Part shown: in pieces, positions 59,366-64,000 of the stretch
Position numbering within the stretch: the stretch's first letter is position 1
Layout of the letters: each line of letters opens with the position of its first letter
From: Marisediminitalea lipolytica
GTDB taxonomy: Bacteria > Pseudomonadota > Gammaproteobacteria > Enterobacterales > Alteromonadaceae
Length of the DNA: 64,000 nt
Direction of reading: 5' to 3'
Assembly: GCF_001758465.1 (NCBI RefSeq)
Contig: NZ_MJIC01000010.1
Location: 905,037-969,036, forward strand
Program-made: the position numbers and the translations under genes
Notes under the pieces: generated by a model
Seen by the model: the letters and a program-made list of their open reading frames with translations, nothing else
What the model was told of the DNA's origin: nothing
Databases searched by the model: none

Positions 59366-60019
59366 ATGATAACGCCCCAACCTTTTGATCAACAATTAAT
59401 TCCAATGATAGTTGCGCTACCAGTAAAACCACAGTTTAGTTTAGGCCCGTTAATTTTAGCCGTTGTGTGTATCGCCCTGTATCTGGTTGGCGAACCGGCA
59501 ACCGATTTACTGGCTTACGACCGCTATGCGCTGGAGAGTATGGAAACCTGGCGTTTAATCAGCGGTAACCTGGTGCATACCAATGGCTATCATCTGCTCC
59601 TTAACCTGGTTGGTCTGTTATTGCTATGGGCCTTACATGGCGAACATTACCGCCCGATAACCTTTCTCAAGATCTTTGTCTGGTGCAGTCTGGGCACCAG
59701 CCTGAGCATTTACCTGTTTTCACCACAGTTAATCTGGTATGTGGGCCTGTCGGGCGCGTTACATGGCATTTTTGTCTGGGGTGCCTGTATGGATATTCTG
59801 AATAAAATGCGCTCTGGCTGGCTGTTACTGGGCGGTCTGGTAGTGAAGATTGTGCTGGAACAAACCCAGGGTAGCAGTGCTGAAGTTGCCAGTCTGATAG
59901 ATGCCAGTGTGGCCATTGACGCCCACTTGTACGGGGCAATATGCGGGGCTTTATTATTTTTATTAATGTGGCTATTCACCCTTGCGGCAGACTTTTTTAG
60001 CGCCCGCCGCAAGGCCTGA
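59366..60019 (+). CDS. rrtA: rhombosortase (rhomboid-type sorting protease)
   Basis: The 217-residue protein has about six membrane helices and a rhomboid catalytic pair: Ser129 in VGLSGALHG and His187 in DAHLYG. The GLSGALHG motif and short length are typical of rhombosortases, which process proteins with C-terminal GlyGly-CTERM tails in Vibrio and Alteromonadales. I see no GlyGly-CTERM protein in the window, so its substrates are elsewhere. No good ribosome site precedes ATG 59366; ATG 59405 is an alternative. It is divergent from the enoyl-CoA hydratase gene. Confidence 0.87.
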   Translation: MITPQPFDQQLIPMIVALPVKPQFSLGPLILAVVCIALYLVGEPATDLLAYDRYALESMETWRLISGNLVHTNGYHLLLNLVGLLLLWALHGEHYRPITFLKIFVWCSLGTSLSIYLFSPQLIWYVGLSGALHGIFVWGACMDILNKMRSGWLLLGGLVVKIVLEQTQGSSAEVASLIDASVAIDAHLYGAICGALLFLLMWLFTLAADFFSARRKA

Positions 60020-60027
60020 AAAAGCTG

Positions 60028-62505
60028 TTACAGGTTATCTTCGAACAGTTGGAAGATACGACGGTATTCATCCAGCCAAGAACTTGGCTGCACAAAACCA
60101 TGGGGCTCTACCGGATAAATCGCCGTTTCAAAGTCGGTTTTTTCCAGCTCAATTAAACGCTGTACCAAACGCACGACGTCAACAAAAAAGACGTTGTTAT
60201 CCACCATGGGAGCATTGATCAGCAGTGGATTTTGTAGCCCTTCCGCATAATAAATCGGCGAACTCTTACGGTAGGCAATCGGGTCAATATCCGGGGTATT
60301 AAGAATATTGGCAGTATAACCGGTATTGTAATGCGCCCAGTCAGAGACCGGCCGTAACGCTGCCCCGGCCTGGAACAAATCCGGTGCGTTAAACATGGCC
60401 ATAAAGGTCAAAAATCCTCCGTAAGACCCACCATAGGTACCAATCCGGTTGCGATCCACATTGGCATTTTCTACCAGCCAGTTCACCCCATCCCGAAGAT
60501 CTTCCAGCTCTGGCGTACCCATTTGACGATAAATTGCCGTACGCCAATCGCGGCCATAGCCCGCCGAGGCCCGATAGTCCATATCCAGTACCACGTAGCC
60601 CTGTTTTACTAACAGGCTATGGAACATGAATTCGCGGAAATAGCCTGACCAGCCAAGGTGAGAATTCTGCAGATACCCTGCCCCGTGATTAAACACAACG
60701 GCACGGCGCGGCTCACCCTCAGTATAGCCTTCCGGTAAATAAACACGTGCGTAAATGGGTTCTTGTGTATGGCTTGATGGAATGGCGACCACTTGCGGAG
60801 CCACCCAGGGTTTAGCCAGAAAGGCGTCACTGATGGTGTGGGTCAGCTGAGTTGGGGTTGAAGAACCAACCGGCAACGAGTAAAGCTCGTCAGGACGGGT
60901 TACCGTTGAATGCGTTAACAGCAGGGTTTGTTCATCCGGGCTCAATGCATAATCGGTCATGCCGTTTAAATCGGTGAGCATTTCACTTTCGCCAGAAGCC
61001 ACGTTTACCCGGTAAATCTCGTAAATTCCCGGATGCTTTTTATTGGCTTTATAGTAAAAATACTGATCGTCCGCCGTTAAAGTCAGCTCGCCGGTAACAA
61101 ACTGGCCACTGGTGAGTGCACGATTTTCCTTACCCGGTTGCTGTACGTACAGATGACTGTAACCAGAGGCTTCCGACAGATAATACAGCGTATGTGAGTC
61201 ATGCAACCAGCCAAACTGATTAAAGCGGTAGTTGATCCAGGCATCGTCATGCTGACGATGCTGGTTTACCAGCTTCTTGTTTTGCATATCCACCGTCACA
61301 ATCCAGCTGTCTTTGTTATCCCAGGCTTCCAGCATCAGCGCAACCTGAGTGCCGTCTTCATGCCAGCGAATAGATGGACCGCTACGAGACCAGCTGTTGA
61401 GCAAGCCGATAGCCCGGGGCAAACGGTTTACCGTGTAGTCTTCCCCGCGGGCTTCAGCGTTTTCCCGCTTAACCTCTGCCAGTACGTCATCGTTGTAACC
61501 AGGCAAGCCAACATAGGACAACTCGTGCTTGGTACCAGTAGCTAAATCAATCAGCCAGGTAGTCTGACTAACCGGCTTGGCATCGGCCACACGCTGACGT
61601 ACATCAATAGCGGCAATTCGACCATCTTCCTGGATGTAATGGGGCATAATGTCAGTGCTGTCACGATAGCTGCCTTGTTTGGTCGTAACGATAATCGCGT
61701 GCTGACCACTGGGTGACAATTCTGCCGCAACCAGACGCTCTTTACTGTCAAAATACACCGGCGCCGCTACTACCGCCGGGCTATTTTCACGCATCATCTG
61801 TTGCTGATTAAACCGATCGGCCCGGTTTTTCCGTTGCACCTGAATATATTTGATCAGGCTTTGTTGTTCAGCAGCAATAAAATCTTTCGGCGGCTTATTT
61901 GCTACAGGCGCCTCGGCAAATTTCCAGCTGAGCAACTGTTCCTGTTGCCCCGTGGTCAGATCGATGGCAATAAAACTATCGTCCTGTCGGGCCATCAGAC
62001 GGTTATCCGTCAGAAAACCAATGTTCCGCAGCGACTGACCATAAGTCAGGCGAACCACCTGGCCATCAGGCATTTTAACGAACACACTGTCTTCATATTG
62101 CCAGGCCGTGTACAAACCATTCGGACTGGTCACTTTTTCATCGGCTGTATACAGATGTAACTGGCTGGCGGGAACTTTTACCGACTGTCCGTTAGCATCG
62201 ATACGGTACAGATCATATAACTGCGTTGTTTCCTGCTGACGGGAATACACCATGCTGCCGTCAATTGCCCATCCCGCGTCCTGGGGCTGTCTGCCCAGCC
62301 ATTTCGGGTCGGCCATGATCTGTTCAAGAGTAATCGCATCTGCCGATTGCGTGGCCTGGTGAACCGGTGGTGTTACCACAGTGGCAAATTCGCTGGCGTG
62401 TTGGGGCGTTTCTGTTGTGACTGCTGTGGGTGCCGTGCTGCTACAGGCAGCAATGGCTAAACCCAGGCTAAGCAAAACACTGTTTCTTGTTAGAGTTTGT
62501 CGCAT
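60028..62505 (-). CDS. S9 family prolyl oligopeptidase-like lipoprotein
   Basis: The 825-residue protein has a lipoprotein signal (lipobox IAAC), a beta-propeller region with WD40/PD40-like repeats (about 80-560) and a C-terminal alpha/beta hydrolase peptidase domain. The catalytic Ser694 lies in GTYGGSYGGFLT, and the His near the C-terminus is in PVEPHGFVQP. DPP-IV-type members remove dipeptides after Pro or Ala. It is probably anchored to the outer membrane. Convergent with rrtA, eight bases apart. Confidence 0.93.
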   Translation of the reverse strand: MRQTLTRNSVLLSLGLAIAACSSTAPTAVTTETPQHASEFATVVTPPVHQATQSADAITLEQIMADPKWLGRQPQDAGWAIDGSMVYSRQQETTQLYDLYRIDANGQSVKVPASQLHLYTADEKVTSPNGLYTAWQYEDSVFVKMPDGQVVRLTYGQSLRNIGFLTDNRLMARQDDSFIAIDLTTGQQEQLLSWKFAEAPVANKPPKDFIAAEQQSLIKYIQVQRKNRADRFNQQQMMRENSPAVVAAPVYFDSKERLVAAELSPSGQHAIIVTTKQGSYRDSTDIMPHYIQEDGRIAAIDVRQRVADAKPVSQTTWLIDLATGTKHELSYVGLPGYNDDVLAEVKRENAEARGEDYTVNRLPRAIGLLNSWSRSGPSIRWHEDGTQVALMLEAWDNKDSWIVTVDMQNKKLVNQHRQHDDAWINYRFNQFGWLHDSHTLYYLSEASGYSHLYVQQPGKENRALTSGQFVTGELTLTADDQYFYYKANKKHPGIYEIYRVNVASGESEMLTDLNGMTDYALSPDEQTLLLTHSTVTRPDELYSLPVGSSTPTQLTHTISDAFLAKPWVAPQVVAIPSSHTQEPIYARVYLPEGYTEGEPRRAVVFNHGAGYLQNSHLGWSGYFREFMFHSLLVKQGYVVLDMDYRASAGYGRDWRTAIYRQMGTPELEDLRDGVNWLVENANVDRNRIGTYGGSYGGFLTFMAMFNAPDLFQAGAALRPVSDWAHYNTGYTANILNTPDIDPIAYRKSSPIYYAEGLQNPLLINAPMVDNNVFFVDVVRLVQRLIELEKTDFETAIYPVEPHGFVQPSSWLDEYRRIFQLFEDNL

Positions 62506-62683
62506 ATTATTATTTACTTAGTAATGAATTCCGGGTCATTATAGCCAGCTAAGTCAGGGCGATGTGATCATTTGTCTTTGATTTTGACTTGCTGGTCTTG
62601 TTAACCAGATGTGGCAATAAATTGATCCAACCGATGCTTAAGTTAAGTATTGGTTCTGACACCCCTCATACAGGAACAAAGCA

Positions 62684-63226
62684 ATGAAAAAATTAGTCGG
62701 CGCGTTGATACTCAGTTCGCTATCACTTTTTGCTCAGGCTGATAGCTGCCCTGACGTACTTAAATTCATGAAACGTAAGTTAAATTCTCAGGAAACCGTT
62801 AACCTTTGCAGTGAATACAAAGGCAAAACCCTGCTGATCGTTAATACCGCCAGTTACTGTGGTTTTACGCCCCAGTTTGAAGGCCTGGAAGCCATGTATT
62901 CTGAATTGAAAGACGAAGACTTTGTGGTGCTTGGCTTCCCTTCACACGATTTTAACCAAGAAGACGATGACGAAGGCAAAACCGCAGAACTTTGCGAGCT
63001 CACCTACGGCGTGGAATTTCCCATGTTCGAACCGACTCACGTAAAGGGTGACGATGCTGACCCGCTTTACCGCATGCTGGCTAAAGCGACCGGCGAAGCG
63101 CCAAGCTGGAACTTCAATAAATATCTGGTCGATAAAAAAGGTAACATCGTTAAGCACTATAAGAGTTCGGTGAAACCCTCAGATAAAGAATTACGCACTG
63201 ATGTGGAAAAAGCGTTAGCACTGTAA
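62684..63226 (+). CDS. exported glutathione peroxidase family protein
   Basis: The 180-residue protein has a signal peptide (cleaved near AQA), which is unusual for this family, and a thioredoxin-fold peroxidase domain with the active Cys59 in NTASYCGFTPQ. The Trp of the tetrad is in SWNFNKY. The usual FPxNQF segment is FPSHDFNQ here, so the canonical Gln is replaced by Asp. It is expected to act on peroxides in the periplasm, probably with a thioredoxin-like donor. Monocistronic. Confidence 0.9.
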   Translation: MKKLVGALILSSLSLFAQADSCPDVLKFMKRKLNSQETVNLCSEYKGKTLLIVNTASYCGFTPQFEGLEAMYSELKDEDFVVLGFPSHDFNQEDDDEGKTAELCELTYGVEFPMFEPTHVKGDDADPLYRMLAKATGEAPSWNFNKYLVDKKGNIVKHYKSSVKPSDKELRTDVEKALAL

Positions 63227-63238
63227 ATCAGACAGCAG

Positions 63239-63268
63239 ATAAAAAAAGCCCCGCACTTGGCGGGGCTA
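63239..63268 (-). terminator. terminator between gpx-like gene and the IS element
   Basis: GCCCCGC, a short loop and GCGGGGC are preceded on the plus strand by a run of A. Read on the minus strand the stem is followed by a T-run, so it is best for transcripts coming from the IS side, but it may also end the peroxidase transcript. Confidence 0.7.
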
Positions 63269-63463
63269 ATATGCACACTCAACTTGGAACACACTATAGC
63301 AATTCAGGGTTCACACATTTAACCAATAATTGCTAGTTGCATTAAGTTAGTCCCGCCCTTTAACCTAAAGTTCAACTTTTTTTATTTTTTCTTGAAAAAA
63401 ATTGCCACCGGCAATCACTACCGTTTTGTTATTGGTTTTTAGCCGATGATTTTAAATAGATTC

Positions 63464-63481
63464 CCCCGGGCATGCCCGGGG
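63464..63481. repeat. palindromic hairpin at the right end of the IS element
   Basis: CCCCGGGCATGCCCGGGG is a perfect 18-base palindrome just beyond the transposase stop codon, in the position of the IS200/IS605 right-end hairpin. Confidence 0.75.
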
Positions 63482-63490
63482 TTCTTTCTG

Positions 63491-63919
63491 TTACAGCTCC
63501 ATTCGGAGCTGATCTGAATCCTTCCGACCTTGATGCTCAACGTAGTTCCGTATTGTGTGCTCGTCTAAGCCTACGCTGCTTACAAAGTAACCCGGCGACC
63601 AAACAATATTTTCATTCCAATAGACCTTTCCTAGCCATTTGAATGTCTTTCTCATGTTTGACGCTGACTGGGCTTTGAGTTTACCCATCACTTCTGCTAT
63701 CGAGTATTTCGGTGGAATGACCATCAACATGTGCATATGGTCATTATCAAAGCCCATTCGCTCTATCGTTACGCCGGGCATACTTCGAAGCAGCTTCGGC
63801 AACACTTTGCGCAAATACTCCACGACGAAAGGCTTCAGTATCCGACGCCTGTATTTGGTTACCCAGACGACGTGATATTGAAGTCTATATAGACCATGTG
63901 ATGAGACTCGAACTTCCAT
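63491..63919 (-). CDS. tnpA: IS200/IS605 family transposase TnpA (Y1 HUH)
   Basis: The 142-residue transposase has the family pattern: QYHVVWVTKYRRRIL near the N-terminus, the metal-binding HUH-type motif in DHMHMLMVIPP (about residues 60-70) and the catalytic Tyr in TIRNYVEHQG (about 127). Such enzymes move single-stranded DNA by recognising hairpins at the ends. Length and motifs are complete, so the gene may be active. Confidence 0.93.
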   Translation of the reverse strand: MEVRVSSHGLYRLQYHVVWVTKYRRRILKPFVVEYLRKVLPKLLRSMPGVTIERMGFDNDHMHMLMVIPPKYSIAEVMGKLKAQSASNMRKTFKWLGKVYWNENIVWSPGYFVSSVGLDEHTIRNYVEHQGRKDSDQLRMEL

Positions 63920-63951
63920 CTTCGTAGCATACAGGCCTCGGACTCATTCAT

Positions 63952-63988
63952 CCACGGGTAAACCCGTGGTGTTCTGTCGCTTCGCGAC
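63952..63988. repeat. hairpins at the left end of the IS element
   Basis: CCACGGGT and ACCCGTGG (63952-63969) form an 8-bp stem with a two-base loop upstream of tnpA. A second small hairpin, GTCGC and GCGAC, follows at 63976-63988. They fit the left-end recognition region. Confidence 0.7.
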
Positions 63989-64000
63989 CGGTCACATAAA

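Larger units (their letters stand above)
63460..63990 (-). mobile_element. IS200-like insertion sequence (single gene)
   Basis: A compact element of about 530 bases: one Y1 transposase gene with a hairpin on each side. On the plus strand both hairpins are preceded by ATTC and followed by GTTCT, so they have the same orientation as expected for IS200/IS605 ends, which are hairpins rather than inverted repeats. The exact borders cannot be fixed without an empty site. No tnpB is present. Confidence 0.75.

Overview
The window looks like chromosomal DNA of a marine gammaproteobacterium of the Alteromonadales, probably Alteromonadaceae. That placement is inferred from the protein families and gene order; there is no rRNA in the window to test it. 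The GC content is moderate and coding density is high. No tRNA, rRNA, CRISPR array or prophage was recognised. The only clear mobile element is an IS200-like element at the right edge.

Layout. (1) 1-4.2 kb: an AT-rich leader, a small secreted protein, a DMT exporter and a chemotaxis receptor. (2) 4.2-20.7 kb: a housekeeping block whose order (purC, bamC, dapA, gcvR, bcp, perM, bepA, arsC-like, hda, purM, purN) matches the Escherichia coli neighbourhood, with lineage-specific insertions including a Tat-exported dienelactone hydrolase-like protein, a TlpA-like thioredoxin and a HExxH lipoprotein. (3) 20.8-27.9 kb: fadE with a probable FadR operator, then a leftward run of response regulator, adenosine deaminase and a signal peptidase I variant, then cmoA-cmoB for tRNA wobble uridine modification. 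(4) 28.0-32.7 kb: a compact four-gene operon predicted to make and recycle the compatible solute glucosylglycerate: glycerate kinase, phosphatase, glucosyl-3-phosphoglycerate synthase and a GH13 phosphorylase. (5) 32.7-44.9 kb: a diguanylate cyclase with a membrane partner, a very large FG-GAP lipoprotein, a MASE1-CHASE hybrid kinase, moeA with a MATE exporter, an ICMT-like membrane methyltransferase and a MarC protein. (6) 44.9-48.4 kb: an AT-rich accessory island. It holds a PEP-CTERM-like exported protein with a nine-G tract, and an exported-protein gene interrupted by one in-frame TAA. Both have nearly the same phased A-tract element upstream. (7) 48.4-63.2 kb: a rhomboid protease, a MobA-like transferase, an RDD protein, a CoxE-like VWA protein with a MoxR ATPase, cysK, cytochrome c, an O-acetylhomoserine sulfhydrylase-like enzyme, gamma-glutamyltransferase, enoyl-CoA hydratase, rhombosortase, an S9 peptidase and an exported glutathione peroxidase. 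(8) 63.2-64.0 kb: the IS200-like TnpA with matched hairpins on both sides.

How the genes work together. The strongest coherent system is the glucosylglycerate cycle: the phosphorylase frees glycerate, the kinase turns it back to 3-phosphoglycerate, and the synthase and phosphatase rebuild the solute. The AT-rich island is the least understood part, with a shared cis-element, a possible phase-variable tract and a broken gene. Sulfur and thiol metabolism is clustered at 53-58 kb (cysK, O-acetylhomoserine sulfhydrylase-like, ggt). Several start sites given here were moved from the longest reading frame to an internal start with a better ribosome binding site or signal peptide.
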